The translations under genes were made by a program, and so were the position numbers. A stretch of DNA of 64,000 bases from Hymenopus coronatus. Its lineage: Eukaryota > Arthropoda > Insecta > Mantodea > Hymenopodidae. Under the pieces are notes generated by a model that saw only the letters and a list, made by a program, of their open reading frames with translations, made no database searches and was not told the DNA's origin. Every line of letters begins with the position of its first letter. Within the stretch, counting starts at the first letter, position 1. Location: assembly GCA_030762935.1 (NCBI GenBank), contig CM060886.1, positions 34,023,509-34,087,508 of the forward strand, written 5' to 3'. Of the stretch, positions 32,025 to 44,297 are shown one piece after another.

Positions 32025-32873
32025 TTTTACTTTCTCTACACGTACTATGTACATAGTGTATAGAGAAGGTATAGTAACACACCCAAAAGTTAGATACGTG
32101 ATTTCCCAGGAAATAAATATTTTGAGTCTCCCTGAATCAAAAAAAAAATTGGAAAAAGATCCGTGTGTCTATCTGTCTGTCTGTCTGGGTGTCTGTGGAC
32201 AGCATAGCTCAAAAACAAAATGACCGTTGGATACCAAATTTGGTATTTAAGTTTGATATCTTCCAAGGATGCGACACGAAGATTTTCAAGAAAATCTCCC
32301 CACCCCAAACTACCCTTTACATGGAACTTTTTTCGAAAATTTCGATTTTCTCAAAAAAGATTCTAACGCTTTTGATAAAATGTCTATATTTAAGATACTT
32401 GCATTAGAAATAAAATGTATATCTTCAATTTTCTGGAATAACCTCTGAAGACTAATTTATTCTGGATGAATTTTACGGAATTTTGCATAACTACTAAACC
32501 ATAAGAGTTGGACAAAATATTACCGAACAAATAATGTAGAGCATGTTAAAATACACAATTTATGATATATACATTTTTTTTTGGAGCTAATCGTTTTTGG
32601 TTTAAACTTTGAAAAACTTTTCTTATACAGGAATTTGTCAACTTCTGTCCATACGAACAAAAGAACTTCAGTCACATAGCAACTAGCAACTAGCTTTTGA
32701 CTACCACTTTAACCTTCCCTTATATTGCTTCTGCTTATAAGGAAGTAAGTAAGAAGGTCATTTCCGCTATTTTTTTCTCGATTAACATGAAGTAAATAGT
32801 AGCATAAACTTTTAAACAATAATTTGTTGCCGAGAAGCAGACAAAGTAATGTGGCTGAAACACATTAAATTTT
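32025..32873 (+). mobile_element. Full-length HLE, type a
   Basis: TTTTTACTTTCTCTACACG start and intact palindrome. The microsatellite is TCTG/TCTA rather than TG repeats (CTATCTGTCTGTCTGTCTGG). The 3' end is diverged (AGACAAAGTAATGTGGCTG). Confidence 0.9.
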
Positions 32874-33113
32874 TCTGAAACGCGCTCTATAAGGTTATTT
32901 TACAAAGCATATCTTTAAAATCTCTTAATATTTCTGCAAGCCATAATATTTAAACTCAGATGCAGTGATATTAGTGCATATGAATGCCATAACAATGAGC
33001 ATTTATTGAATGAAATATATAGACTCTATTTTCTTAATGCAATTATTACAGAGGTTACAGATAAAGCGAAATTTTGCATTAACAACCCTTCTTTCTCTCT
33101 CTACACGTACTGT

Positions 33114-33180
33114 GTCCGCCTGCGGTGCCATAAGTAGTTAAAGCGGACGTTAAACACTACCAAAAGAAAAAAGAAAAAAC
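33114..33180 (+). mobile_element. SINE-B tail fragment in HLE palindrome
   Basis: GTCCGCCTGCGGTGCCATAAG, GCGGACGTTAAACACTACC and an A-rich end match the tail of 8952-9170. CGTAC occurs on both sides (33,106-33,110 and 33,180-33,184), possibly a short target duplication. Confidence 0.75.
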
Positions 33181-33636
33181 GTACGTTATTGTATTCTAAA
33201 ATATCAATACCGAGATTTCACCGTAAATAATGTTTTGAGGTGCTCTGAATCGAAAAAAGTATTTTTAGAAAAAGGTCCCTGTGTGTATGTTGGCAGTATA
33301 ACTCAAAAACTAAAAGATCGTTAAATACCAAACTTGATATTTAAGTTTGTTGTTTTATAAGGAAGCGATATGGAAATTATGAAAAAAATCCCCCCTCCCC
33401 AAACTACTCTTTATTTGGAAACATTTTTGGAAATTTTATTTTTCTCAAAAATAGGTCTAATGAGTAAGATTAAAATACCTTATGTATAAGATATTTTCAT
33501 TGCAACCGAAAATATATCTTGAATTTTCTGGGAATAGCTCTTTATTCTGGATGGCTTTTCTATAACTGGCAAACCGTAAGAGATAGACTAAAACTTACTA
33601 AACAAAAGTTTAAATCTTGTTGAAACACATAATTTA

Positions 33637-33807
33637 TGTATGTCTGTATGTCTGTCTGTATGTACGTATGTAAGTGTGTCTGTGTGTATGTGTATGTATG
33701 TATATATGTATGTATGTATGTATGTTAGTGTGTCTGTGTATTTGTGTATGTATGTGTGTATGTATGTATATATGTATGTGTGTGTATGTGTGTATGTAAG
33801 TATGTAT
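33637..33807. repeat. TATG/TGTC microsatellite
   Basis: About 170 bases of mixed TATG, TGTC and TGTG units between the interrupted host HLE and the nested HLE. The 66-aa frame here is repeat translation. Confidence 0.95.
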
Positions 33808-34676
33808 GTTTTACTTTCTCTATATGCACTATGTTCATAGTGTATAGACTAGGTATTGTATTACACCCAAAAATTCGATACCGAGATTTCACCGGAAATA
33901 TATGTTTTGAGACCCCCTGAATCCTAAAAAAGCATATTTAGAGAAATGTCCATGTGTATGTCTGTGTGTATGTGTGTGTGTGTCTGTGGGCAGCATAGCT
34001 CAAAAATGAAAAGACCGTTAAAAACCAAACTTGGTATTTAAGTTTAGTATCTTCCAAGGATGCGACACGAAGATTTTCAAGAAAATCCCCCCTCCCAAAA
34101 CTACATTTTACTTGGAAAAAATTTCGAAATTTTGATTTTCTTAAAAATGACTCTAACAATTTTGATTAAAATATCGTATATTTAAGATACTTGCTTGACA
34201 AATAAAATGTATATCTTGAATTTTCTGGGAATAGCCTTTGAAGACTACTTTATTCAGGATGAATTTTACGGATTTCTGCCTAAATGCTAAACCGTAAGAG
34301 ATGGACAAATATTAAAAGCACATTAAAACACATAATTTGTGCGATATACATTTTTTTCGTGGAGTTGATCGTTTGTAAGATATTCCTAATATTTCGTTTC
34401 AGGATTGAAAAACTTATACTTTTCTCATACAGGAATTTGTCAACTCCTGTCCATACAAACAAGGGAACTTCAATCACATAGCAACTAGTTTTTGACTATC
34501 ATTTTAACCTATGGTACTCAATTATTTTGCTTCTACTTACAAGGTAGCAACCAATAAAACTATTTCAGCTAATTTTTTCTCGATTAGCATGAAGTAAATA
34601 CAAGCATAAGCTTTTTAACAATACTTTGTTACAGAGATGTAGAGAAAGTCATGTGAATGGAACACATCAGATTTTT
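33808..34676 (+). mobile_element. Full-length HLE nested in the same orientation
   Basis: TTTTACTTTCTCTATATGC start; type a; all blocks to GATGTAGAGAAAGTC and ACACATCAG with a T-run. It is inserted in the host's T-rich ATACATTTTTTTCGTGG region. Confidence 0.9.
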
Positions 34677-35053
34677 TTTTTCGTAGAGTTAACCGTTTTC
34701 GAGACATTCCGGATTATTGGTTTCAATTTAATCCACTTAAAACTTTTCTCAAACGGGAAGACATCTTGTTTACGTGTCTCGTTTGTTTAGCATGATGTTT
34801 GTTTACTCCTGGTATGCAAAAAAAAATAGAATTCTTTTTTGTTGCTCATGTCGACCGCCTTTTAAAGGACTTGACCATCGCTTTGGCCTGTGCATTCCCT
34901 TATTTCCCTTCTACGTACAAGAAAGCAAGTAATAAGACTAATTTTGCTTATGTTTGTCTTGATTTGCATGAGGTAGACAAAATATTAATCTTTTTTGGAT
35001 AAAAGGTTTGTTTGTGGAACAGTTGGAGACAGTCATGTGAATGGACACTTCAG

Positions 35054-35599
35054 TGTTTTAAAATTATTCCCATGAAAACTCAAGTGTTGCAGTAAATGAG
35101 TTTATAAATATATGGGTCATATCATAATTTTTATATTAGTCTTAATTACTGAAGAAACAGTTTTACTTTACGTACTGTCCAAAACTCTTGAGCTTTCAAA
35201 ATGTGATAAGTTATTTTAAAAATTGGAGCACTATTTCGAAAAACTATGTTGATATTTACTTTTCAGAGTGAGTAAAAACGTTTTTAACTAAAGTAGTAAA
35301 AACTTGCATTCCCATTTTGAGAATGGGAAAGTGCTGAAAAAGTTTTTGCTATAAAACAACGTAATAAGCACCTTTATAAGCCTTTATAGTTTATTTATCG
35401 GTGGTTATGTGCACCAAGCGAGGAAAAGATATATCTTCTAAATGTTTAGAATTAAAATGTATTATTTATAAAAATAACTTAGATTTTTCACAATTTTTGG
35501 GCAAATTTATAAGAGCTATTAAGAGATGTTCTGTACATGGCATATGCCGGCTGTTTATATTGTTGCTTTCAAAACTTAAAGCCATTAAGATGACATTTT
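35054..35599. other. AT-rich spacer
   Basis: A short near-palindrome CCCATTTTGAGAATGGG lies at 35,312-35,328. The 74-aa frame at 35,401-35,625 has no recognisable domain. Confidence 0.4.
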
Positions 35600-35879
35600 G
35601 CTTAGCCACGGTAATGCAGCCTTAGGCGCCAAACACACATCAACTTTGGTTGTGCGTTTAGCATATCATGGAACTCTGTCCAACATTGTTACGTCACAGA
35701 TGAATGACCACGTGTACGCGAAGGCATGTTATTGCTCGGTACATGTAGGCGCGAGTACAGTGGGAGAAAGTGACATCAGTCCGAATAGACACGTAGATAT
35801 GAAATGCGTGCGCGCGCATACGTGTGACTCAGAAACAGACCTGCGTGCCGTTTGTAGGTAGCATTACGTTTCTGCTTAG
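35600..35879. other. CpG-rich tract, unassigned
   Basis: Composition differs sharply from its neighbours (GGCGCCAAACACAC, GTGCGCGCGCATACG). An 87-aa plus-strand frame (35,598-35,861) covers it without a recognisable domain. It could be an unrecognised repeat or old exon; the sequence alone does not decide. Confidence 0.35.
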
Positions 35880-36030
35880 TTTTACTTTCTCTAGCGCCGA
35901 ATGTACAATGTACTTAGGGATAGAGAAGTATTGTATTCCATCCAAAAATGCGATGTCGAGATTTTACCGGAAATACATGTTTTAGGACCCCCTGAATCCA
36001 AACAAGCATTTTCAGAAACAGGTCCGTGTG

Positions 36031-36064
<34 letters not shown>

Positions 36065-36790
36065 ATTGGACAGCATAGCTAAAAACGAAAAGACGGTTAA
36101 ATACCAAACTTGGTATTTAAGTTTAGTATCCTCCAAGAATGCGACACGAAGATTTTCAAGAAAATCCCCCACCCCTAATTACCCTTTACATGGAAAAAAA
36201 TTAAAAAATTTTGCTTTTCTTAAAAATGGCTCTAACCAATTTGACTAAACTACCACACATTAAAGCCATTTCTATCACAAATAAAATGCATATCATGAGT
36301 TTTCTGGGAATAGCTTCTGAAGGCTTCTTTATTCTGGATGAATTTTGCTTAATTTGATATAACTAGTAAACCTTAAGAGGCAGACAAAAACTTACAAAAA
36401 ATGTTGATCTTGTTAAAATACACAAGTTATGTAATATACATTTTTTCGTGGAGCTTGCCGTTTTAGAGGTATTCCTTGTTATTAGTTTCAATTGTAAAGT
36501 ACTTACACTTTTGTGAAACAGAAATTGTCCGTTTTTCTTTTGTTCTACTTCTGGCCAAGTAAACAAGCGATTTGCAATGACAATCGCATAATGACAGCTT
36601 TTAAAACATTTGACTACCAGTTTAGCCTAGTGCATTCCCTTAGTCCCATTCTACTTACAAGGAACTAAGTAATACAATTCTGCTAATGTTTATTTAGATT
36701 AGCATGGTGTTGAAAGAAGAATTATGTTTTCTAAGATGTTTGTTTGTAGAGTAGCTAGAGAAAATCATGTGAATGTAACATATCAGATAT
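35880..36790 (+). mobile_element. Full-length HLE, type a with type c 3' half
   Basis: The start TTTACTTTCTCTAGCGCCG has a diverged palindrome. TG tract at 36,025-36,063. The 3' half carries GGCCAAGTAAACAAGCGATTTG and CAGTTTAGCCTAGTGC. 3' tip ATCATGTG then ACATATCAG. Confidence 0.88.
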
Positions 36791-36944
36791 TTAATAATGT
36801 TACTTGCATTTGCAAATTTATCTTATATTTTTATTCATGATTTCTGCCATAACATGTTTTTTTATTTACGCAATGTAATGGATACCCATTTTCCTTTACT
36901 ATTTAAATATTTTTTCAATTTGCCAGAAAATATTTCAAGAACTT

Positions 36945-37634
36945 TCCTTAGAAAAGATTATGCCTTTATCTACGTTACATTAATCAAGATAAACTCTGCC
37001 ACAATTGTCTCTTTGTAAATAGAAGTGAAATAATGGAATACACTAGACAAAAGCGATAGTCAAATCTTTTAGAAGCTGGTCACTAAGTGAAAACATTAAA
37101 ATTCAGTTCTCCTTGTTTGCTAGGAGTAAACAAATGAGAGACGAAAGGAAACATGTCTTCCGTCTGAGAAAATTTAAGTACTTTAGTACGAAAATCAATA
37201 ACTCGGAATATCTTGAAAACGGTTAACTGTAAAATAAAATATAAAAAAACTGTATATGTGTGTTTAATAACATTTTTATGTGTTAAGTTTTTGTCTGTCG
37301 CTTACGGTTTACCATTTTTGAGAAAATCAACATTTTCAAAAAATGTTCCATGTAAAGGGTAGTTGGGGTTGGGAGGATTTTCTTGAACTCTTTGTGCCGC
37401 AGTCCTGGAAGTTATTAACACCAAGTTTGGTATTTTGAGCAATGCCGTCCACTGAAACACACATATACAGACTCACACAGACAGACACAGAGACAGATAG
37501 GCATGGTTCTAATTTTTTTCAGAAAGTCCAAAAAAATGTATTTCTGGTGAAATCTCGATATCGAATTCTTGGGCGGAATATAATACCTTCTCTATCCACC
37601 GTATACATTGCACATACGAGCCAGAGCAAGTAAA
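36945..37634 (-). mobile_element. Old HLE, 3' tip lost
   Basis: Plus-strand blocks TTATGCCTTTATCTACG, CTGGTCACTAAGTG, AACTCGGAATATCTTG and TTGTCTGTCGCTTACGG are clear. A deletion joins GCTTACGGTTTACC directly to TTTTTGAGAAAATCAAC, removing about 150 bases. The palindrome at 37,591-37,634 is weak. Confidence 0.75.
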
Positions 37635-38055
37635 ATGTATCACATGGCTCATTTTTAATAAATATGAATTTAGACAATAGGACTTTATTTAAATAATCAT
37701 GCAAGCTAGAATATTGATATGTGGCAAAAATGTAACTATTATTGTGTATAATAACTGGTATATATTTAAATTTAATGTCTTATATATTGAGATATTTCCA
37801 AATTTCGCAACTGCATGACCTTAATTTACCTAAACACACGTTTTAAATTCTTAATGTAATGGGATTGCCATGCAATTACTAATTGACGGAAAACATTAAA
37901 GCCGTAAGCAGGTATTTACCTACCTTTAGATGCTCTCCTGAATATACATATCTATTTTATTCTCCCTTCGTTTATTTTAGCTTTCTACACACATTCCTTT
38001 AGTGGACAATGGAAAGTAGTGCATTCGCCGCAAAAATTCGATGTCATATTTCAAA
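37635..38055. other. AT-rich spacer
   Basis: Nothing recognised. Confidence 0.45.
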
Positions 38056-38836
38056 AAATCCATTAACACGACTTTCTCTACATATCTGTAGCAAATTATT
38101 CTTAAAAAGCTTACTCTTCTATCCATTTCATGCTAATCGAAATAAACATTATTATAAACATTACCAGGAATGCTACACTAGGCTAAAAAGACAATCAAAT
38201 CCTTTAAAAGCTGGTTGCCATATGGATGAAATCCATTTCTATGTATTGTCAGGAGTTGAAAAATGCCATTTGTGAAAAGTTTAAGTATTTCAAAACTGAA
38301 ACATTAACCAGGAATACCATAATAATGCTGAACTCAACAAGAAAAATGTCTGGGATATAAATTGTGTGTTTCAAAGAGATATACACATTTTGTGGAGAAT
38401 TTTTTGTCTATTTCTTACGGTTTACTAGTTATGCAAAATCCAGCAAAATTCGTCCAGAATAGAGAGGTCTTCAGAGGCTATTTCCAGAAAATTCAAGATA
38501 TTCGTTTTCTTTGTCTTTAGTGTATGGTATTTTAATCAAAATCGTTAGCGCCATTTTTGAGAAAATCAAAATGTTCGAAAATTTGTCGATGTAAGGGGTA
38601 GTTTGGGTTATAGGAATTTTCCTCAAAATCTTCGTGTTGCATCCTTGGAAGATAGAAAACTTATATACCAACTTTGGTATTTTACCGACTTTTCGTTTTT
38701 GAGTTATCGTGTTCACGGACACAAGGACAAACACGGACCTTTTTCTAAATGGGACCCTAAAATGTCTGTTTCCAGTAAAATCTTTGTATCTATTCTTTTC
38801 TATACACTATGTACATAGTACGTGTAGAGAAATTAA
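38056..38836 (-). mobile_element. HLE with short microsatellite, type b
   Basis: 3' side begins ACACGACTTTCTCTACATATCTG; CGTGTTCACGGACAC block with only a few CA units; palindromic end CTATACACTATGTACATAG intact. About 150 bases are shortened in total. Confidence 0.85.
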
Positions 38837-38889
38837 CAAAACAGGTACATATTTTGAAGCTTCCTGTAAAAAAAATTCATTCTGGTTTT

Positions 38890-39140
38890 ATCCTACGTAC
38901 GTGTCTACTTAGAGTAAACAGAGGATGGGTTATATTTCACACAAAAATTCTTTAGAAAGTGCATGTTTTGAAACCCCTAAAATAAAAGAGGCATTTTTAA
39001 AAACGGCCTGTGTATCTATCTGAACAGAGTAACCCAAAAAGGAGAAGTTGATTAAATACCAAACTCGGTACTTAAGTTTTGTGTATTCAAGAAGATTTTG
39101 AGGAAAATCTCCCACTCCAAAATACCCTTTACCTCGAAAC
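38890..39140 (+). mobile_element. HLE 5' fragment
   Basis: The degraded palindrome is followed by ATTTCACACAAAAATTC, AGTAACCCAAAAAGGAGAAG, AAATACCAAACTCGGTACTT and the C-rich box, then stops at ACCTCGAAACATC. Confidence 0.65.
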
Positions 39141-39143
39141 ATC

Positions 39144-39182
<39 letters not shown>

Positions 39183-39186
39183 CTGT
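39141..39186. repeat. (CT)n microsatellite
   Basis: About 20 CT units at the broken end of an HLE fragment. Confidence 0.95.
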
Positions 39187-39362
39187 ATCTGTGAAAGGGA
39201 AGTGGGATAAATAACGAGGATTATGATTAGGCATGGAAGGTAACCCTGGGACAGAGCACATGACTTAGGCTCTTCTCGCCCTTTTCGTTACGTGACCCCA
39301 GGACGAGAGAGATGAGCGAGAGACACAAGTCCAGAGGAGCCACAAACCCGAAGGCGGCCAGT

Positions 39363-39886
39363 CACATAAATTGTGTGTTTAGAAGTAATCTGCATTTTTT
39401 GTACAGTAAGTTTTTGCTTAACTCTTACGGTTTAGCCGTTAAGCAATGTTCGGCAAAATTCATCCAGAATAAAGAAGTCTTCAGAGGCTATTACCAGAAA
39501 ATTTAAGATATACATTTTATTTGGAATGTAAGTGTCTTTAATATACGGTATTTTAATCAAAATCTTTAGAGCCATTTTTGAGAAAATCAAAATTTTCGAA
39601 AATGTTTCCATGTAAAGTGTAGTTTGTGCTGGGGGCATTTTCTTGAAAATGTTCGTGTTGCATCCTTGGAAGATACTGAACTTAAATACCAAGTTTGGTA
39701 TTTAACGGTCTTTTCGTTTTTGAGCCATGCTGTCCACAGACACACACTGAGGAGCTTTTTCTAAAATTCTTTTTTTGGACACCAAAACAAATATTTCCGG
39801 TGAAATCTTGACAGCAAATTTTTGATGGAATACAATACCTTCTATATCTTCTGTGTACATTGTGCATACGGGGCTAGAGAAGGTAT
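39363..39886 (-). mobile_element. HLE, 3' truncated, type a
   Basis: It begins CACATAAATTGTGTGTTT (plus strand) and runs to a decayed palindromic end (TTCTATATCTTCTGTGTACATTG). The microsatellite is reduced to CACAGACACACACTG. Confidence 0.82.
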
Positions 39887-40540
39887 AAATACCTAATGAT
39901 AAATGGTACAAAACAACAGGATGACCATGTAGTAAATCGTATATGATAAAGTAACGCTACTATGTTTGAAATAGTCAAGAAAAACGTCAATCAGCTATTT
40001 AAGGTTTATTAACATCAGGTAAGAAACACTCAAGTCTTACAGCTTACATCCATTGTGTATGCAAGCTTTTGTAATACTATGAAGCAGGAAATCACTGTCC
40101 GGCTTGCACATTTTTCTCAGCGGAATCTGAAGGTTGTCTGGCTGTTATCTCAGGAGATTTCAATGCACGGAGAAACAGCAAGCTCAATGCACACTTCATG
40201 GTACGTCTGCCCTATTTTTTTTGTAGTGAAAATTCTCACGCGCAACAGGAGGTTGCTTGGAAAATAATTGGACACACCATCAGTAAACAAAGGTGCAAGT
40301 TATGATTAAACCAAGCGGAAAAATTAATAACACATGGTTCTAAATGTACTTTCACTTTACTTTAATGTTAATTTGCAAGGCATTTATACACTAACGGAAA
40401 CAGTTATTACGTTAATACTGCATTCAAGAGTACATCTTGAACTAATATGCTATCTTCGTATCTGAATTTTTTCTTTATTATGTATATTGCCCCTAAAATG
40501 AATGCTGAATCAGTCCGTAAATCGCAAACAGTTTTAAAAA
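39887..40540. other. Spacer
   Basis: No feature recognised; the frame at 40,055-40,267 has no domain. Confidence 0.4.
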
Positions 40541-41536
40541 TCTGATTTGTTCCGTTTATATGAATTTTTCTACACTCTGTATCAAATTATGGCTAAAAAG
40601 CTTGTTTTTCTTACTTCACTATGATTGAGTTAAACATAAGCGGAAGTGGTTTTATTACTTGCTTCCTTGTAAGTAGAAGGGAGATAAGGGAATACACTAG
40701 GTTAAAGTGACATCTTTGTTGCCATGTGGTTGAAATCCGTTTCTTTGCATGGCCAGGAGTTAATACATTCCTGTATGAGAAAATTAGAAGTATTTTAAAA
40801 CTGAAACCAATAATAAAAAATAGCTTGGAAATGACCAACTCCACGAAAAATGTGTTTTAATGAGATCTAAATTTTTGTGTAGTAAGTTTTTGTCTCTCTT
40901 ACGGTTAACCAGTTAGGCAAAATTCAGCAAAATTAATCCAGAATAGACGTCCTCAGAAAATATTCCCAGAAAATTCAAGATGTACATTTTATTTGACATG
41001 TTTAATCAAGATCGTTAGAGCCATTTTTTGAGAAAATTATAATTTTAGAAACTTTTCCCATGTAAAGGGTAGAAAATATCCCTCCCCAGATTACCCTTTA
41101 AAAGGAACAATTTTTAAAAATGTTGATTTTCTCAAGCATGGCTCTAACGCTTTTGATTAAAATATCGTATATTACTGGTATTTATATTATAAATAACATT
41201 TATGTCCTGAATTTTCTGAGAATTGCTCCTGAAGACTGCTTAATTCTGAACGACTTTGTCTCAGAAGCTTCGTGTTGCATCCTTGGAAGATACTAAACTT
41301 ATATACCTCGTTTGATATTTAACGGACTTTTCATTTTTGAGCTATGCTGCCCACAGACACAGACACACATACACACACACATACACACATACGCACATTA
41401 ACAAACAGACACACACGGACATTTTCTAAAGATACTTTTTTTTTTGATTCACGGCGTCTCAAGACATATATTTCCGGTGAAATACAATACAATACCTTCT
41501 TTATACACTATGTACATAGTATGTGTAGAGGAAGTA
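40541..41536 (-). mobile_element. HLE carrying an inverted internal segment
   Basis: The outer parts are 40,541-41,072 (from TCTGATTTGTTCC to CATGTAAAGGGTA) and 41,259-41,536 (from GAAGCTTCGTGTTGC to an intact palindrome). Between them is a plus-orientation body piece. Only about 20 host bases are missing at the join. Confidence 0.82.
41073..41258 (+). mobile_element. Inverted HLE body piece inside the copy above
   Basis: AAAATATCCCTCCCCAGATT through CTGAAGACTGCTTAATTCTG matches the sense-strand body. GTAAAGGGTA on one side and TACCCTTTA on the other form a small fold-back at the left join. Confidence 0.75.
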
Positions 41537-42113
41537 AAAAAGAAATGACTGTAAGCGCATATAAGGACGCCATTAAATACAAAGGTTGAAGGGGGAATAA
41601 AAACCGTTAGTTTAAAGTAAATACGTTATTACAATGGAATAATGCATCCTTCATTCTTTGCTGTTTTAAAACATTCCACCCGTCTGAGTGTAATTTTGTC
41701 AAGAATAAACAAGAAGTATGCCCCTTTAATTACAAGTCTCTATCATTTTACATGTCTATATTTAATATACTTTATCTCCATAAAATCGTACTTCGAAGTA
41801 CTAAAACTATAAAGAGAAGAGACAAAGTGCAAGTGAGAAATAAATTATTCACAATTGCCCTAAATAGCAATGCAGATATTTCACTATTTGGTGATGTGTA
41901 ATAAACAAGATGACATTGAATTGGTAGACCTATGTAGCTGAGCACCAAAGTTCTAATGTAAGTATAGTACATGTGGCAACAGTGTGCTCCGTTTATCATA
42001 TACTGTCTTCTAAGGTTGAGACGCGCTTTAGATTTACTGTTAGTATCCGGGCTCCGGCATCGAATTTGTGCAAATCTAAAGAATTTTTTAAGTGATACTT
42101 ATAAAGAAAATTA
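41537..42113. other. AT-rich spacer
   Basis: No recognised feature; minus-strand frames here are short and domain-free. Confidence 0.4.
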
Positions 42114-42924
42114 TTTTTACTTTCTCTAGCACGTGTATACCATGTATATGGTGAGTAGCTAACGTATTGTATTCCACCCAAAAATTCGATACCGAGGTTT
42201 CATCAGAAATTCATGTTTGAGTCTTTCTGAATCCAAAAGAAGAATTCTTAGAAACATGTCCATGTGTGTATGTGTGTGCATGTGGACAGCATACTTCAAA
42301 AACAAAAGGTCGGTTAAATTCCAAACTTGATATTTAAGTTCAGTATCTTCCAAGGATTCGATACGAGGATTTTCAAGAAAATTCCCCCACCTCCAATTAC
42401 CCTTTGAATGGAACATTTTTCGAAAATGTTGATTTTCTTAAAATGGCTCTAACATGATTTATTACAACTCCACATGTTTAAGATATTTTCATGACAAATG
42501 AAATGTACATCTTGAATTTTCTGGGAATAACCTCTCAATAAAGCACACAATTTATGCTGTATACATCTTTTGTTGAGTTTACAGTTTTAGAGATATTGCA
42601 AATTTTTGGCTTCACTTTTAAGTACTTATTTTTCTCCAACACAAAGACATCTTTCTTTTCGTCTTTCTTATGTTTACTCTTAGAAAGCAAAGAGAACCGA
42701 ATTTCAATTGTTTCCCATAGCGATCGGCTTTTAAAGAATTAGACTATCGCTTTAGCCTATACATTACCTTATTTATCGGCTACTTATAGAAAGCAAGCAA
42801 TAAGACTAATGCTGGTAATATATATTTTGATTAGCATGATGTATATAGAAGAATAATTTTTGTATGAAAATCTTGTTTATGGAACAGATAGAGAAAGTCA
42901 TGTGATGGAACACATGAGGCTTTT
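42114..42924 (+). mobile_element. Full-length HLE, type a/c
   Basis: TTTTTACTTTCTCTAGCACG start with an altered palindrome (TACCATGTATATGGTG). CAGCATACTTC motif, C-rich box and a 3' end GATAGAGAAAGTCATGTG then ACACATGAGG. About 150 bases are missing after GGGAATAACCTCT. Confidence 0.85.
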
Positions 42925-43410
42925 CCTTTCTCTGCGATAATTACTTTTCATATGGTCTCAAGAAATGGCAGTTGAGGTGATCTTTCAACAAACACTGTGA
43001 CTTCGCAATCGAGGATACAATGTTGCACGTAGCATTTTGACACAAAATGCCAGTAGTATCTGGCCTCATCACATTTTATGTGCTAGAAGTAAAAGGTTTC
43101 CCATCGTAATAATGTCTTTTTCGTGTTCGATACAAATGAGCAGAAGTGCAACAGGTGTTAGCGGGCAATATACACTTGGGCTTGCATCATGCAGAGAATA
43201 TTCGATTTTAATTGATCATGTATTTCGTTGTCGTTAAAATTCATTCCAAATATTACGATAATATGCATGAAAATATATGAGTCATTCAATCATTTGAATT
43301 AAATTTACTGATTTATTGATAGTAAAGGAGAAAACTAAAAAAGTTGACATTTTAGGTTCTATATTTATATCGCTGAGGGGATATAAATAAGCCGAAGGCA
43401 AAGTTTGGTT
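42925..43410. other. Spacer
   Basis: Mixed composition; 66-aa frame at 43,037-43,237 has no recognisable domain. Confidence 0.4.
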
Positions 43411-44146
43411 TAGGTGTGGGTGTCTGTCGACAACATAGCTCAAAAACGAAAAGACTGTTAAATACCAGACTTGGTATTTTAGTTTGGTATCTTTAAAGGA
43501 TGTATGTGGCACAAGATTTTCAAGAAAATTCCCCAATTCCTAACTACCCCTTACATGGAAAAAATTTCGAAAATTTTGTTTTTCTTAAAAGTGGCTCTAA
43601 CAATTTTGATTAAAATTTCACATATTAAGTCCATTTTTATCACAAATAAAATGTATATCTTGAATTTTCATGGGATAGCTTTTAAAGACCTGTTTATTCT
43701 GGATGAATTTTGCTTAATTTAGCATAACTACTAAACCGCAAGAGAAAGATAAAAACTTACTGTACAAAAAATATAGATCTTATTAAAATAGAAAAGTTAC
43801 GTCATATACATTTGTTTTCGAGGCATTCCTTGTTATTAGTTTCAATTATGAAGTACTTATGCTTTTCTCAGACGGAAGTGTGCGTGTTTCTTTTGTTCCA
43901 CTCCTGGCCAAGCAAAGAAGCGATTTGCAATGACAATAGCATTACGACAGCTTTTAAAACATTTGACTATCAGATTAACCTAGTGCATTTTCTTAGTTCC
44001 AGTCTATTTATAAGGAACTAAGTAATAAAATTCTGCTAATGTTTATCTCGATTAGTATGGGTTGGAAGAAGAATTATCTTTTGTAAGAAGTTTGTTTGTA
44101 AAGCAGCTAGAGAAACCCATGTGAGTGTAACACATCAGATTTTTTC
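43411..44146 (+). mobile_element. HLE, 5' truncated, type c 3' half
   Basis: It starts at GTGTGGGTGTCTGTCGAC, has AACATAGCTCAAAAACG, the inner palindrome variant (ATACCAGACTTGGTATT) and GGCCAAGCAAAGAAGCGATT. It ends AGAGAAACCCATGTG then ACACATCAG and a T-run. Confidence 0.85.
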
Positions 44147-44297
44147 TTCTTGTGGATGTCGCGCGTATCGTTCTTATGTGTGCACGTACCACTGACTTTC
44201 TCCTCGCATGAGCGAAGGATAACTATAAGAATAATGGTATGGCTGATTAGTGTGTAAAATACACCATTCGCGTGTGTTATCATGTGAGCTATAAAAA
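44147..44297. other. Short unique spacer between two HLEs
   Basis: 150 bases, CpG-containing (GTCGCGCGTATCG); nothing recognised. Confidence 0.4.

Larger units (their letters stand above)
33088..35053 (+). mobile_element. HLE (host) with SINE tail, microsatellite and nested HLE
   Basis: The host is in pieces. 33,088-33,113 is the palindrome start. 33,181-33,637 is the body with CAGTATAACTC, the C-rich box and ACACATAATTTATG. 34,677-35,053 resumes TTTTCGTAGAGTTAACCG and ends ACAGTCATGTG then ACACTTCAG. A SINE-B tail, a TATG-type repeat and a same-strand HLE separate them. The 3' part is type c. Confidence 0.8.
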
